Counted from the stretch's first letter, positions 1-12,991 are shown. The stretch is DNA of 64,000 nt from Lumnitzera littorea (GCA_024138015.1 JAMXBB010000009.1:7602863-7666862); one strand, 5' to 3'. The notes: generated by a model not told the origin, from the letters alone. Numbers and translations are program-made.

Positions 1-1427
1 TCTTGAGAAAGCTATAACTTATAGTTTAAACCCCTTATCTTCATGTTGTATGTCCTAAATGAAATGCTAGAGGAAAGAAGACTTGCATATATTATTTTAA
101 AGTGTTAAGTAGAAATATATGCTATATGCATGGAGTAGCTTATACGTAAGAGTTATGTTAATATTTGGTTTATTCAAAAAATAATTTTTTTTTTCTAAAA
201 TTGCTATATGTCAATTCATGGCATTGCCACATGGTATTAGGTGCCATGTAAGCGAGTGATACTTGTAAGGACATGTATTAATTCATAGAATTCATAGAGG
301 TACTATAGGATAGTTTGTGTCACATTAACAAGTATCATACGTCAATTCATAATGGTACCACATGTCTATTACATCCACATCAACAAAAAAGACTAATGGA
401 ATTGGATTAGTTAGTGTAAAGTCTAGGTTCATATTTGACATTTACCCAATAAAGATTCAATGGATAGTACTTATTATACTAATATATATACATATGATGT
501 GTAACTAGCAATCATATTTAAACATGTAATAACATAAATAGTGAATTCTCAAATAACTATCTAATACCACCTCCATGCATTTGAATTTGGTTGAAAATTA
601 TGTTCCATATATACTTACACATGCTGTATATTACAACAACAATTTTTTTTAGGTGATTGTTATAATTAGGGTTTGCTACAAAATGTTCAACTTAGATTTT
701 TTTGTAATAGCCTAATTCGCCATTCAAGCTTCTTTTTTCTTTTTCTTTTTTCTTTTTACTTTTCATTCATTTTTTTTTTTACTTTTCATTTATTTTTTAA
801 CTAGAAGATTATTTTCTGTTAAAATATATTTACTTTTAAATAGAACAATAGCTCATTTTTTAATATATTTGATAACATTACCTTGGAATTAATTATAAAT
901 ATATTTATCAATTTAAAATTACCATACACATATAAAATTAACTTTCTATAAATATTTCATGAAATAATCATAATATTTCATACAAAATCCTTACAAACCT
1001 ACGATAAATAAGCAAATCCTGTTTCGAAGAGCATCGACCTAGATGATTTAGGTGCAACCTACACTCTCCCTCTCATGGGTTGGGACTCAGCTCTATATCC
1101 ACAGCTAGGAGAACTAGGACAGATTGGAATGACATGAATCCAAATAGTAATATATAATATCCAATAATTCTTTTTCTCTAAAATGAAAATCAATTTCACT
1201 ATTTTCCAAAAATAGTTAACCATCATGGTATACTACTTTGACTGGACTTCTCATAATTACTTACTAGTTAATAAGCTATTGATAAGGGCAAAATAATCAC
1301 AATCTTAGTCCAACATGGCTATCAAAAGTGTACATGTGTATGCAACCATGCAAGACCACATCAAGTATATATACATATAATAAGGGTGAGCCATATCAGT
1401 TTCGGTATAAACAATATAAGTTTACGG
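1..1427. other. AT-rich noncoding DNA, no gene seen
   Basis: I see no long open frame, splice-bounded exon or recognisable repeat. The stretch is AT-rich with short poly-T and polypyrimidine runs. If the receptor-kinase gene starting at 2313 once had its signal-peptide and first malectin exons nearby, they are not recognisable here and may lie before the window. Confidence 0.5.
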
Positions 1428-1793
1428 AGGTGCTTAGGTAGGTATTTAGGATGCTCTATTAGTATCCTAGCCGTGTCTATTTTCTAAGCAATTGTGAGCT
1501 CTATAAAGAAATATTTTACTAAAGTTATTTATCGGTTTTTAAAAAACTTTGATGATTACTTCTTAAAAATATATATAAAATATAATTTTTTATTACTATA
1601 TATTATATTAACAATATTATTAATTATTTTTACTAAAAAGTAAAATAAAAAATTAAAAAGAATAGAAGAGGCATTGCTAATAAAAGCAACGGCACGGTTT
1701 GGAGCTCCAACGTCCGACAGAATGTTAGACTAGGGAGGACAAGTAGGCCAAGATCCGGTGCTTTAATAAGCACCCAATGCCTTCTAAGCACCT
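1428..1793. mobile_element. MITE-like inverted-repeat element (366 bp)
   Basis: The two ends are imperfect inverted repeats: the left starts AGGTGCTTAG and the right ends CTAAGCACCT. Similarity continues inward for about 40 bases, including TGCT and TATTA blocks. The interior is AT-rich and noncoding. This layout fits a non-autonomous DNA transposon. I could not find a convincing target-site duplication, so the superfamily (PIF/Harbinger, hAT or other) is left open. Confidence 0.55.
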
Positions 1794-2312
1794 ATCATTG
1801 CTTGTAGAATATAAGGGAAAATAGAGTGCTTGGTTAAGGAACATATAATAAACATTCTTTTATTTTTTTTTCCGGTATACTAAACATTCTTTATGAATAT
1901 ACTCAAATAGCCTAAATAGTTGACGAGGATGTATTATTTGTATTATAAAGTCAGAAGAAGTTATTCGACACCTGTTTATGGTATACGATCTTTAGAGGGG
2001 AAAAGAGAAAAAAACAAAACGTAAGTGGGTTACTGGAGAGTAGCGGCACTTTTGCCATATATGTCATTTGTATGAAAAAGAAAAACCAATATATTCTTAT
2101 TATTTTGAGGCATGCCTGTTCCCTAGTTTAGGATAAGATCAACATGAATTATATTGTAATTATTATAGTGGGAAAGCTTTTTTTTTTCTTTTTCTTTTTC
2201 TTTTTAACTTATACAATACATGTCTAGACAGTCCATTGTCTTTAAAAAATTAAAATTTATATTTTTATGTAATGAATTTTATCAAAAGAAATTGAACATA
2301 TCGATATTGTAG
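1794..2312. other. Noncoding DNA upstream of first recognisable RLK exon
   Basis: AT-rich sequence with a polypyrimidine run at about 2177-2205. It ends in a splice-acceptor-like AG at 2311-2312, so the 3' part is probably an intron of the receptor-kinase pseudogene. Confidence 0.45.
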
Positions 2313-2798
2313 GTATCCGAATGATACTTATGATCGACTATGGCAACCCAGAATTTACAGTGACATGGTTATCGAAGATAATTACTCGAATCAACAGAAC
2401 ATCTCACTCGGCAAATGGATAGATGCCAGTCACAATGATTACCGTGTTCCGGGAGCAGTTCTAAAGACCGCACAGAAGTCTGTTAACAATAGTACTCCAT
2501 TAAAATCTTTGGTGTACTCCAGTAAATCCCACGGACAGATGGCTCATCTTCTTTCACTTTGCACAAATTGAAAAGAACCTAGACACCCAGAGCTAATTGT
2601 CTGTTTCCGTTAATGGTGACCCAGCAGGAACGTCTAGACTTGACTATCTTAAACCTGTGCCCATTGTTTCGCCAATTGTCAACGCATCGGAGATTGAATT
2701 CGAGATCACTGCCGAAGAACCTTTGCCTCCTATCCTCTATGCTCTGGAAATTTATCTTGTTCAAGATCTGCCCAACATTAGTAGACATGATGATGATG
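2313..2798 (+). pseudogene. RLK exon: second half of malectin-like domain
   Basis: The exon opens after an AG acceptor with the family hallmark YPNDTYDRLWQP (usual form YPDDxYDRIW). It later shows FFHFAQIEK, matching the HFAEIE core of the domain, and ends with ALEIYLV, matching the ALEIY block before the hinge. The reading frame breaks near 2505: the first part is open to a TGA at 2569, while the HFAQIE part is in another frame and itself meets a TAA near 2595 before continuing open from about 2597. A good GTGAGT donor follows 2798. Confidence 0.88.
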
Positions 2799-3069
2799 GT
2801 GAGTGTCATAATTGTTGCTGTTCTGCATTTTTATTAGAGATAGTACGTTGTGCTATAGTGCAAATGTCGAAAAATAATACAAAAATAGGGTGTTTCAAGT
2901 AAATTTTATGAAAATAGTGTAATGTGTGTTGATTTTTTATACTAAAGATGCGCTCTCTATACATACTTTGAATATTACTACAGAAGGCGCAATTCAGGGT
3001 CACACTTTCTTTATTGGAACTGAAGACACGTTTCTTGGATGCACTTTCAATGTTATTAAGAAGACATGT

Positions 3070-3180
3070 CCCTTGAGCGTACCTTCAACGTTAGGAGCTT
3101 TACTTGACCCTTGAGCGCACCTTAAGTGTTAGTAACTCCACCCGACCTTTAAGCGTGCCTTCAGTGTCACTACTGTACCT
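3070..3180. repeat. Degenerate 38-bp tandem repeat, about 3 units
   Basis: Units begin CCTTGAGCG or CCTTTAAGCG near 3070, 3108 and 3146. Each contains a GTGCCTTCA-type core followed by a GTGTTAG or GTGTCAC block. It lies inside an RLK pseudogene intron and is noncoding. Confidence 0.6.
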
Positions 3181-3210
3181 TTAGTGTCACTATCGCATGC
3201 CTTTAGTTTA

Positions 3211-3397
3211 CGCTTCACATTCTCTTTAGCTAAGTATCGACTCTCCATAACTAAGTACTTTTAATATAGCAGACTAGTTGCCTATTCTGCCCCTAAATCT
3301 AGCTCGCACTTCATATTCCCCCTAGCTAAATACTGACTCCTCATAGCTAAATACTTTTAAAATGGTAAGCTAACTGCTTATTTTGACCCTAAGTTTT
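3211..3397. repeat. 91-bp tandem duplication
   Basis: Two adjacent diverged copies (3211-3301 and 3302-3397) share, in order, CTTCA-CATTC, TAGCTAA, TACTTTTAA and a TGCC..TTTTGACCCTAA-like end. They lie directly beside the 38-bp repeats, so the intron segment 3070-3397 is repeat-built throughout. Confidence 0.65.
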
Positions 3398-4757
3398 GGA
3401 CATTTTCCTTAAGTGCATGTTCAGTATAATTAATAAGGCATAATTCAAGCATGTGCCTTCTTAGTTTCTAGCTAATATTTCATTTATTTTTGGCAAAGCC
3501 AATTTTTTTTTTTTTTTTCATTTAGTATACTACCTACAAAAAGTATTAAAGTAACGAGTTCACTTAAATAATTCACTAAACTATCAACTGAACTTGTTAA
3601 AAGCAAATATAGTATATAGAAAGTATATATATAGTAAACTATTAGTAATAAGTGAATAGCAATTTAATATGAAACATCATTTATAAAAACCATTTATATA
3701 GTGAATAATAGATGTCAAGAATATATAATAATCAAACTAAGTAATAGAAATGTAGTTATTTACAACTATTTCTTCCTAGATTTAGTTAATTATTTTTTGA
3801 AACGAGTTAATAATGATAGTCTATGAGTAGATGATCTCTTCGATGATTGAGGCTTAAATAGCTAAGGAGGAGTATTGGTGAAATCTATATAAAGAACTGG
3901 AGCAAGCAATGACGGTGGTAGCTAGATGATAGCATCTCCTATGTGCAATATCTAAGGCCAACCTGTATGATGTTTACGAAGAGCTAGTGGTGTCTGTTGT
4001 GGATATATCTATCCATGAGTATCTGGAGTGTTGAATGAGATATGGACGGAACTTAAGGCATTAGCAAGTAGTGCATTGCCATCAATCTTACCCAAGTCAA
4101 TGGAATGGTGAGATCCCAATGCCATAGAATCGTCACCGTATCCCTGACCATGTACCTATGCTGGTCAACGTCTTCTTGTACGAACTCTAAGAACTATATA
4201 CGATCGAAGGGCAAGTAAAGGGGCTAGATTAGCTAATTGGTCGAAAAATAATATCAACATGCTATGCTTCTTAAGATGGTGAAAGCCACCATTGATGATA
4301 TGATGAGCAACGTCAATATTGTCTATTAGTCTCGCCTGACGTGAAGTATTCTCCTATAGTTAATGAAATAGTTAATATTATGTACTTACACTTTGCTTTG
4401 CGAAAAACCATAAAATAAATGGAAAGAAAGTTTACCAAGTATTCCATCATCGCCCCATGATAAGTGATGTATCAGCGTGTATACTCCTCATAATAGTCAT
4501 GGTAAGCTAGATAGATACCCTTCAATCCCTAACTATGAACAACCCACATCTGGTAGTCTACCCAAGTTGATATGTATGCTTAATGCGCAATCGATTAGTT
4601 TATATTCATCCTACCTCTAAGGTCAATGTGGTATAGCTCTTCACTCGTATTAACATCTATCATTATCGTTTGGAAACCTCTAAATTATCGTATCATACAG
4701 TTAGAGAAATAAAACTAGATAATTTGGAAGTAGATCAGTGGCACCCTAACGGTAGGA

Positions 4758-4971
4758 GCATCTTATCACATGTTATAAATGTAACTGCACCTATATAATT
4801 TTACTTTTTGGTGGGGTGTCTTATCGCACCTACACAATTTCACTTCTCGATGAAGCATCTTATCACATACTATAAATATAACCGCATGTATATAATTTTA
4901 TTTCTTAATACAGCATCTTATCACACGCTATAAATGCAACCACACACACACACAATTTCACTTTACTATAG
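4758..4971. repeat. 58-bp tandem repeat with a truncated unit
   Basis: Full units start GCATCTTATCACA at 4758, 4855 and 4913. A shortened unit of about 40 bases starts at 4815. Each full unit carries a TATAAAT block and ends in a TTTCACTT-like or TTTTACTT-like block. The last unit contains a CA dinucleotide run. Confidence 0.7.
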
Positions 4972-6034
4972 GTAAAATCACCTACAATTTACAAGTCGTA
5001 TACATATTTTTTTATGTAACCATTGCAACTTATATAAGCATATATTATCATATGAATAGTGTACAAAATGCAACATGCATATTAAGAAAATCTAAACACT
5101 AAAAAAATTATAGTTTAATTACAGTTCATATGGATAATATAAATATTACTATACTAATAATGTAATTTGTATTTTAAAAAAATTATTACAGATTAAATGA
5201 TGGCTAATCGAGGAAAATAGGGTTACGCTGTTGCTTAAAGAGAGAAAATCAGGTCACATTGTCGTTTCGAGGGAGAAAAATAAGAGGTTTTAAAAGATTT
5301 TCATAATTGGAAGAAATGAGAATGAATAGAGAATGAGAAAATCGAGATATACATAAGTGTTTTGAAGACGCATAGAGTGAGTGTATTTTGGAAACAACCA
5401 TGAAGGCAAATTTCAAAAATATGCCTTTCTTATTAAGGAAGACATGAAGGCACATATCTGATATATGCCTTCCATGCAAATATTAAAGGCACTCGTACAT
5501 AACATGCTTTTGGTATAAAAAATCCATGCATAGTATTATGTGTACTTTTATTATACTATTTTTATAAAATTTACTTATAACACCTTATTTTTGTACTATT
5601 TTTTTATATTTGCACTATAGAAATACAAAATCAGCATTGTGCGACATTGATTATGTTGGGAATTATGTATTGGGTTAGTGTGCACAAGAATTAAGGAAGC
5701 CCTTTGGCCGTAGTTACACTGGCGAAAATGTTAACGACAAACACACAATGACTATATGTGGGAAACTCCAATTCCAAATGTGAGGGTAAAAAAGTTACAA
5801 ACAAGACTCTGTAAATCTACTATAACGTAATAATATAAATAAAAAGTTTCCTCTCAGTCACAAATAAAAAATGTGGAAACAAATTCATACATTCCAGAAT
5901 CTACTTAATCATAGGACTGAAACAAATATACTGTAACTCCATCAAATGGCACATTTGTTTTGAGGATTTTTTCTTCAAAGGCATGCTAACAACCCTGTTC
6001 TTTTCTTTTCTTTTTTTCCTTCGACATTGTGTAG

Positions 6035-6163
6035 TTGATGCAACGAGGGACATCATGAAGACATTGCGCCGAAAACTTGGCAGGGTGATCCATGTGTACC
6101 AAATGCTTACATTTGGGAGGGTTTAAATTGTACATATGATAACCCTCCTAGGGTCACCTCCTT
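6035..6163 (+). pseudogene. RLK exon: hinge with GDPC motif
   Basis: After a polypyrimidine tract and AG, the exon encodes DATRDIMKT and then, in another frame, WQGDPCVPNAYIWEGLNC and a PPRVTSL end. This is the conserved cysteine-containing hinge (WxGDPCxP...WxGLNC) between the malectin-like domain and the LRRs. One frameshift separates the two parts near 6061. The GTGAGT donor splits the last Leu codon, which is completed by the next exon. Confidence 0.9.
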
Positions 6164-6349
6164 GTGAGTATACTTTCCATATATGGTTCTCTAATTTCAT
6201 ATCGCAATTAGCGTGCAAGTTTCGACCTTAAGTAACATGTTAATTGTTAATCTGACAACCGATTAATTGTAAGAAAGAGCGTGAAATGTGCATGTAAGTC
6301 ATTTTGCTCTGTTGCTCAAATGGGACCTTGAACTTTGTCTGTTGATCAG

Positions 6350-6421
6350 GAACTTGAGCTCAAGTGGATTGTTAGGAAATATAGATACACTACTGTACAA
6401 ACTCTCGGCATTGGTTTATTT
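6350..6421 (+). pseudogene. RLK exon: first LRR
   Basis: In the frame continued from the hinge exon it encodes LNLSSSGLLGNI, typical of the first LRR of this family (LNLSSSGLTGEI), then LYKLSAL. It is bounded by a TCAG acceptor and a GTAAGT donor. The 72-base length suits a one-repeat exon. Confidence 0.88.
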
Positions 6422-6695
6422 GTAAGTATCCTCAACAATGGATTCATTACCTTAATGATGACCATCTATATAATATTCAACCATACCACTAAAGAACAAG
6501 ATTGGTTTGACCCGATACATTGACTTCAACCAGTTATTAGCTAAGTTACGCTCTTCATTTTGATTGTTTTACAATTGAAACTTACTTAAGAGAAAGAACT
6601 AACCATTTTTATTGGTAATTGTTTTAAGCTTAAATTTAGTATATTTAGCATTACTTTTTAATATATAATGCTTCTAAAAAATTATATTTCATGAG

Positions 6696-6765
6696 ATTTG
6701 TCTGACAACCAATTAAGTAGAGGGATTCCTGAACCCTTCGCCCAATTTTACAACTTGAGAGTTCT
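6696..6765 (+). pseudogene. RLK exon: second LRR
   Basis: It encodes DLSDNQLSRGIPEPFAQF and a LRVL end, the usual second LRR (DLSxNxLxGxIPxxLAxL). The acceptor has lost a base or shifted: the frame needed for DLSD begins one base before a clean AG boundary, so correct splicing would be doubtful. Confidence 0.85.
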
Positions 6766-6844
6766 GTAAATAGCACATAGGTAAAAATTTTGAGAGTACA
6801 TAAGTGTAGATGGCAGTTGACCGACTTGAAGGTTCTCTATGCAG

Positions 6845-6916
6845 CAATCTTACCGGCAACAACCTCGCTGGTTCCATTCCTGTGGCCTTCAACGATCAGC
6901 CTAACTTCAAGATTAT
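6845..6916 (+). pseudogene. RLK exon: third LRR
   Basis: It encodes NLTGNNLAGSIPVAF, the third LRR of the family (NLSxNxLxGxxPxxL). A GCAG acceptor and GTAAGT donor are both good, and I see no break inside this short exon. Confidence 0.87.
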
Positions 6917-6988
6917 GTAAGTAATTTTTATTGAGTTTTTAATATGCTTTGACTAAGAAGCACTTATATCCAATTTCCTTCATGGTAG

Positions 6989-7116
6989 ATGGGATCGCGG
7001 TACAAATAAGAGAGTCCCGATACTCCCCGTTGTTGCATTGGTTTTCGGACTATGTTTCCTAATTTTATTCGGTGCTAGAGTATTTTGGTGGAGAACCGAA
7101 AGAAGAAGAGGACAAG
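6989..7116 (+). pseudogene. RLK exon: transmembrane segment
   Basis: It encodes a hydrophobic stretch of about 20 residues (core VVALVFGLCFLILFGARVF) followed by WW and a basic patch (RTERRRG), as expected for a single-pass helix with a positive-inside cytoplasmic edge. Acceptor and donor are intact and the frame is open. It sits exactly where the membrane exon of the family belongs, between the LRRs and the kinase. Confidence 0.85.
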
Positions 7117-10100
7117 GTAATTCTGTGTCTTATATCTATATATAATTCTTGGGATTTTCTTCGGTGGTAATTTTTTAGTTCAGTAAATAATTTTTTATTT
7201 ACAGTAAATTATACTCATTAACAATAAAAACGAAACCGTTTACAACAAAATGAGACCACCAACAATTTTTATGAAAGCTATTATTAGCTTCCATAAGCCA
7301 ATTAATAGCTTCTTTTACCATTGATGGTATTATTTTACTGTAAATAAAGGTTAATATAATAAACTGAAAAATGTTTAAATTATGTGGTTACTTTGGAGTG
7401 ACAAAACCATACAATTTTTTATAATTCTTGGATATACTCTTTTTCTTCCTCAAGTATAGAAACTCTTTGCACATTAATCTAATATTACTTTTACTTATTA
7501 TGCTTTACATCTTCATGCTAGGTGCAGTTGGATACCGTGAAGTTTTTCATATTTTAATTCTTAATTGCAGCGATGATAGATATACTAATGGGAGACGAAT
7601 GATATAGAAGGAAAATCGCCAATAAGTACAATATAAATTCACGCATCAATATATGTCAAGTCCATATCATTTAGTTAATTTACAATCTAAATTGCTTTTT
7701 GTAACCAAAATCATCTCTGTTCCACAAAATGCTCTCCATTAATCATCAAATTTTAATAAAATTCAAGCTGTCAACGGGAAGACACCTCGACAATCAAGGG
7801 TATCATGACTTCATATTTAGAGATATTGCACTTTTAGGACCTAGGAAATCACATGGTCGGCTAAACCTCATAGTCAATCAAATGTGAAGCTTGAATTCAT
7901 TTTTCTTACAAATTTGCTTCTATCAAATTTGGCTTTACTGGACCATTACTGAATTGTCCATCCTGAAACATTTGCTAAAGCTGTATACCCCTTTAAATGA
8001 TCAAGCAGCTCCTATTCTCTACGCTAATGCTATACTTCAAAACAAATGAGACATGGTGCAGCTTGTTTGATAAGCTATATTTCATGTTCTTGTGACAATA
8101 TATACGAAAATATACACATTATTTTTTATGTAATTTGTTTCTTAATAATCTTTCTTATTAACATCTATCCTATAAAATACATCATTAACTTTTCATATAT
8201 TTTGTCATAACACCATACCGTTCATCACTGTGTTAATGCTTTTAGTTTTGATTAAAATTCATAACGTGCCTATATATTTTAAATTTGTCCTTGAATTTAA
8301 CTTCCTCTATGATTTTATAAAAATATTTTGGTAACTACAAACAAACTTAGTAAAAAATTTCGTAAATAACTTTAAATTTTATAAGATTGCTCTAATATTT
8401 CCTCAAATAAAAATTTTCTTATATTTCTTTTGCAAAATTTTAATTGCTCAGTTATATAAAATTCTCCTTATTTTTGCCATAACTTCACTACTCTCCATAA
8501 CTTTCTTTGAATATTAATCTTCCTTACAATTTTTAAATCCCCGTAACTTTGCTTGAATTTGAAATTGTGTGGTTCACCTTCAAAATTTTATTAATTTTCT
8601 TAACATACATCACTATATTCAAAATTCATAACTTTCTCCCATAAATGGAATTTTTCTCTAGAACTCTATACACATGTAAGGTATGAAATGATTTATTATA
8701 TATGATTCGTTGAATATTCTACTAGAGAAAGAAAAACACATATAAAGTGATTATGTGAGTATTAAGAAAAAATGAAAAGGAAAAAACTCAGTATTTATCT
8801 TACACATACTTTACATCATATATTAAAACATACATAAAGTGATTTTGGTTTTAGTCAATTAATTAAAATAAAATAAGTAAGACATTGAAGACCTTAAAGC
8901 TTTAATACTATATATATATATATATTGATGATAAGTGATATTAATGTTAATAATGACACCGTAAATTAATGATTTATGTTTGAATTAATAATTAGAATTG
9001 ATATTAATGTAACTGAAACACATTACTAATGACAAATAGAAGTTTTTAGTCATTGAATATAAATTGAATATATAGGACATAAAAGAGGGCATAAAAGGCT
9101 TTTAATATTATAGATTATTGATGGAAACAAATTTTAGAGAGAAGTAAAGTGTCTTATTACTTGAAAATGTATAATGATATGAGACAGAGGAACCATTCCA
9201 CATTTAATTTCAAAGAGGTTTTAAAAAAAATTAATCACATCACATATTATGTGTAATAGAATATAATGAAACATGTATTATAATAAATTGTACGATATAG
9301 TATATAAAATGGTTTATATATGATATGAAACATATATATTAGAAATTATATTGATTTGACCAAAATATAATTATAATGGAAGCTCTAATACAATACATGT
9401 AATTATATATTAATGTGGATATTGATAGATATTTACTATAGTTTGACTCAACAAATTACTATACACTAACTAATATATATTTACTATAGTTTGATTATGT
9501 ATGATTATTAGTGTGTATTAATGTACATTATTATAATTATTAACTTATCTTAATATACATTTGTTATGGTTTGTCTATTGAGGTGTATTTGCTATAGTTT
9601 GCTTATAAGAGGCTAATTATTATTGCATATTAATGTACTATAAATACTAGTGGTTAAGAAAAAGAACGGGTAACCATATGAGTGAAAAAAATATAATAAA
9701 AGTCAAACTCTATCTTACTTTATATGGGAATGTTTAAATAAAGATAACTTTTATTTTGGATAAGTTACATAGATATGTGAAATCAAAATTATTTTATGTT
9801 TACTAAGTTTGAAAATTAAAAATTTATAAGAATATATAAGACACCTAAAGTTAGCTTTGGCACTTCAATATTATATGAATAAGATATATTATATTTTGTC
9901 TAAGTACAATTCAGATGAAATTACATAAACTTTGACATAAAGATGGATAGATTTGGCATGATCAATATGTCTAATAGAAAGATGCTCATGTAAATGATGT
10001 AAAAAAAAAAAATTGCAAAACTAAGTCAAAAGAAAAGAAAAGTTAGTCCTGCTTAGTAATAATTATTATTCCACTTTTGTGAACCCATACTTTTATTACT

Positions 10101-12002
10101 ATATAAGTGAAAAGTAATATATATATATACTATTATTGAGTTCCAATTTGATTAACCTATAAAATCAATATTATTTAATGAAAACATATTAATAAGATTT
10201 TTCAAAAAATAAATTACAATAAAAATCAACATATGATTATTTTTCTTATTCAAATAATAATTCAAGGGAAAAAAAAAGGATAATATTGAAAACTAACCCT
10301 ATATGACAATACATTTCTATTATCTTCTATTGACAAATTTCAACTGCATCTTTCTCCAATTTCATATTAATATAAATGTAAAAACAACTATTTATTTTAT
10401 TGTTTTACATTCAATACTAATACATTCCTATTATTTTCTATTTTATGTATAATAAAACATAACATTTTCTTCTTCTTCTTCCTTTTTTTTTTTTTCATTT
10501 TGCTTTTTGTGTATACATATCACAGGTACATAACCTCCTAGTTTGATATTATTGAAATAGGAAGCATTTTGGTAAAAAAATAATTTATTTATTTATTTTT
10601 TGTAGAAGTTCCTTAGAGGTGTAAAACCAAAATTACTTTACATCACCCATTCATACATGAAAAAGAATAATTTCTATATAAGATTCACTATTAATTTCTT
10701 TGTCAAAAAATTCCTTACATAGACCAAATTAAGTAACACCAATTTTTCCTTTTGATTTATTTATGCAATTTAGCTTTTTAATTTACATCCTTTACATGAA
10801 CATCCATCTTTCAGTCATATTGATCATACTAGATTCATCAACTTTTTATACATTGGTCCATCATTTACATGTCGATCATCACTCTTGCTCATACTAGAAA
10901 TAGATTCTAAGCTTAATACATTGACAATATATAATATACAATCAATCCCTTTGTCATCCTTTCATTTCTATATAGTATGATTAATTGATCTTAGTTTGCT
11001 CTCTGTATTATTTAGAAAAATCACTCTTGCTTAATCATTTTATGAAATACTATACAAGTTGATTATGCTATACATAAAGCATACAACATAAAACTTTTTA
11101 TGCTATATGTTGACCAAAAAAATCATATGTTCTTATGTTTTACATAAAACATAAATAATTCTCACAATATTGAGTACTTTTGACGATATTGATCATGCTA
11201 GATCTATCAACTTTTTATACATTGATCAATCATTTACATAGTGATTGTTACTCTTGCTAATATCAAAAATAGATTTCAAACTTTATACATCAACAATACA
11301 TGAAAAATAAATAGATCCCTTTGCCATCGATGATAAGCTCCAACAAATGATTCATCCTCATTTCTTTGGATTATCTATCTACTACACGCGTGGAGTATCT
11401 TTTTGTATAGATCCAACGATTAATCTTAGTTTACTATCTACATTATTTAGAAGACAAATTTATTAAAGAAGAAAACTAACAAAAATTTGTACATAGGAAA
11501 AATACCAATGATACTATAATGAGGTTTTTTCTCTTAATTATTGGAATGGAAAAGAATCTTTTCCTAGTGAATCTAAACTCATTTTCTTATGAAAATAAGG
11601 AATAAAAAATGAAAAAGTTAGAGTTCATTACAAAACCCCAAAAATGAATTAAAACATGGAAATTAATACCAAGTTTAAATTAAAAAAAAAAAAGAAGAAG
11701 AAGAAGTTCTGTAAGAGAGATTTCTACCTGTTAGAAGGATTTTCATAAAAAAATCGAAAGTAAGTATATTTAGAGATGCATTTCATTTTACTAATCATAT
11801 TTAACGAATATGATTCATTAGAGTTGAAACACAAAGAAGTAGATATGCCTAAATACTTTATTCTATGGTGATAGTAACATTGAAAATGATCACACCACAA
11901 TGCAACTTACATTAAAAATAACCTAGTTTTAATGAGGAAACATGATGTTCTAGTGTAATTGCTCTTTTTTCTTAAGCATTGGTAAGACTTTCTACTTAAA
12001 GC
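7117..12002 (+). other. Expanded RLK intron, about 4.9 kb
   Basis: Strongly AT-rich and noncoding. It contains the duplicated block listed at 10811-11456 and short (TA)n runs (about 8911 and 10121). I see no retrotransposon domain or clear terminal repeats that would explain its size. Confidence 0.55.
10811..11456. repeat. Spaced direct duplication of about 220 bp
   Basis: Two diverged copies (about 10811-11025 and 11181-11456) share ATTGATCAT.CTAGAT, CAACTTTTTATACATTG, ATCATTTACAT, CACTCTTGCT or similar, AATAGATT, ATCCCTTTG and TCTTAGTTT.CTATCT-like blocks in the same order. About 155 unrelated bases separate them. The copies are noncoding and their origin is unknown. Confidence 0.65.
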
Positions 12003-12190
12003 AAGTTGAAAGCGAAAAATCGACCTTTTACTTACAATGAGATCTTATGAATAACTAATAACTTTGAAACCTTATTAGCAAATGAGGGTTTGGAAAGGTT
12101 TATCTTGATACACTAGATAATGGCATTAAAGTTGCTGTTAAAATGCTCTTTGAAACATCAAAGCAAGGATATAAGGAATTTAAGGCTAAG
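12003..12190 (+). pseudogene. RLK exon: kinase start and ATP-binding region
   Basis: It encodes PFTYNEIL, then ITNNFE, then FGKVYLDTL, VAVKML and GYKEFKAK. These correspond to the juxtamembrane FTYSEVLxITNNFE, the glycine-rich loop, the catalytic Lys of subdomain II (AVK) and the following helix. Decay is visible: there is a TGA at 12048-12050 inside EIL-x-ITNNF. The glycine-rich loop has lost its first glycines (ANEGFG instead of GxGGFG), and there is a one-base frameshift just before FGKV. A GTTTGT donor follows. Confidence 0.9.
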
Positions 12191-12756
12191 GTTTGTACCC
12201 ATCCAACACTTCTTAAATTAAGGTATGAATATAAACTATATAGTGTACTCAATTATGTAACTGAAGTTGTATTTGTTTTAGAGGAAACTTCTTTTTCTCA
12301 TTTGTTGATAAAAAAACTTTAGAATTTTCTATAAAAAAGTTGAAATCTTTAGGGAAATCTAGAGATAAGTAATGGTAGGTGTCATAAGTAACAATTGATG
12401 GTTGATGGTGTTGGTTAACTATTAAGAAAAATGCCAATAAAAGTTAAAGCAAAGAAAAAAATGACTTTCATTTTATTAAAAGAGAAAATCATTGCATTTT
12501 TTTTTATTAAGAGTTTGTATTATTGTTAACCACCACTCGAATGATGAAATAGTAATATCTTCTTTTGATCACTTATCATTAAATGCCATAAATACCTACA
12601 ACATCTAAAGAATACAATATCAATATATGATAATTACAAAATTTTGATTATTTCAAATACCAAAATTTGTTCATAAATGTTTTTTAACAACAAATGCACT
12701 AGAGTTGTAAGCAATTATAAAAGCTTCACTTGATTAAAAAGCTATTCTTGCTATAG

Positions 12757-12883
12757 GCACAATTCCTAATGGTTGTATACCATAGAAACCTAGTTTCTTT
12801 TGTAGGATATTGTGATGATATTAGAAATATAGCCTTATTATATGAATACATGCCAACAGGAAACTTAAGGGAGCACTTATTAG
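12757..12883 (+). pseudogene. RLK exon: kinase subdomains IV-V
   Basis: It encodes HRNLVSFVGYCDD and LLYEYMPTGNLREHL, matching the HRNLVxLxGYC and LIYEYMxNGNLxEHL blocks that surround the kinase hinge. The acceptor and donor are usable and the frame is open. Confidence 0.92.
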
Positions 12884-12991
12884 GTAATTCTCAAACAACA
12901 TTTATGTTTTATTTATTTGATATATGTTTAAGAGTCATATCAATTTATGCAATTAATTGTACATGTATATATTTCATTTTCCTAGTAATAG

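Larger units (their letters stand above)
2799..6034 (+). other. RLK intron carrying small tandem repeats
   Basis: The segment runs from the donor after the malectin exon to a polypyrimidine tract and AG before the hinge exon. It holds three low-copy repeat sets, listed separately. The part from about 3750 to 4740 is less AT-rich than the rest but has stops in the frames I examined, and I recognise no domain there. An interval of about 3.2 kb is far longer than introns usually are in this gene family, which suggests old insertions. Confidence 0.6.

Noticed and set aside
3750..4740. Possible antisense gene in a less AT-rich intron segment
   Set aside because: Reading pieces of the reverse strand gave frequent stops and no convincing conserved motif.
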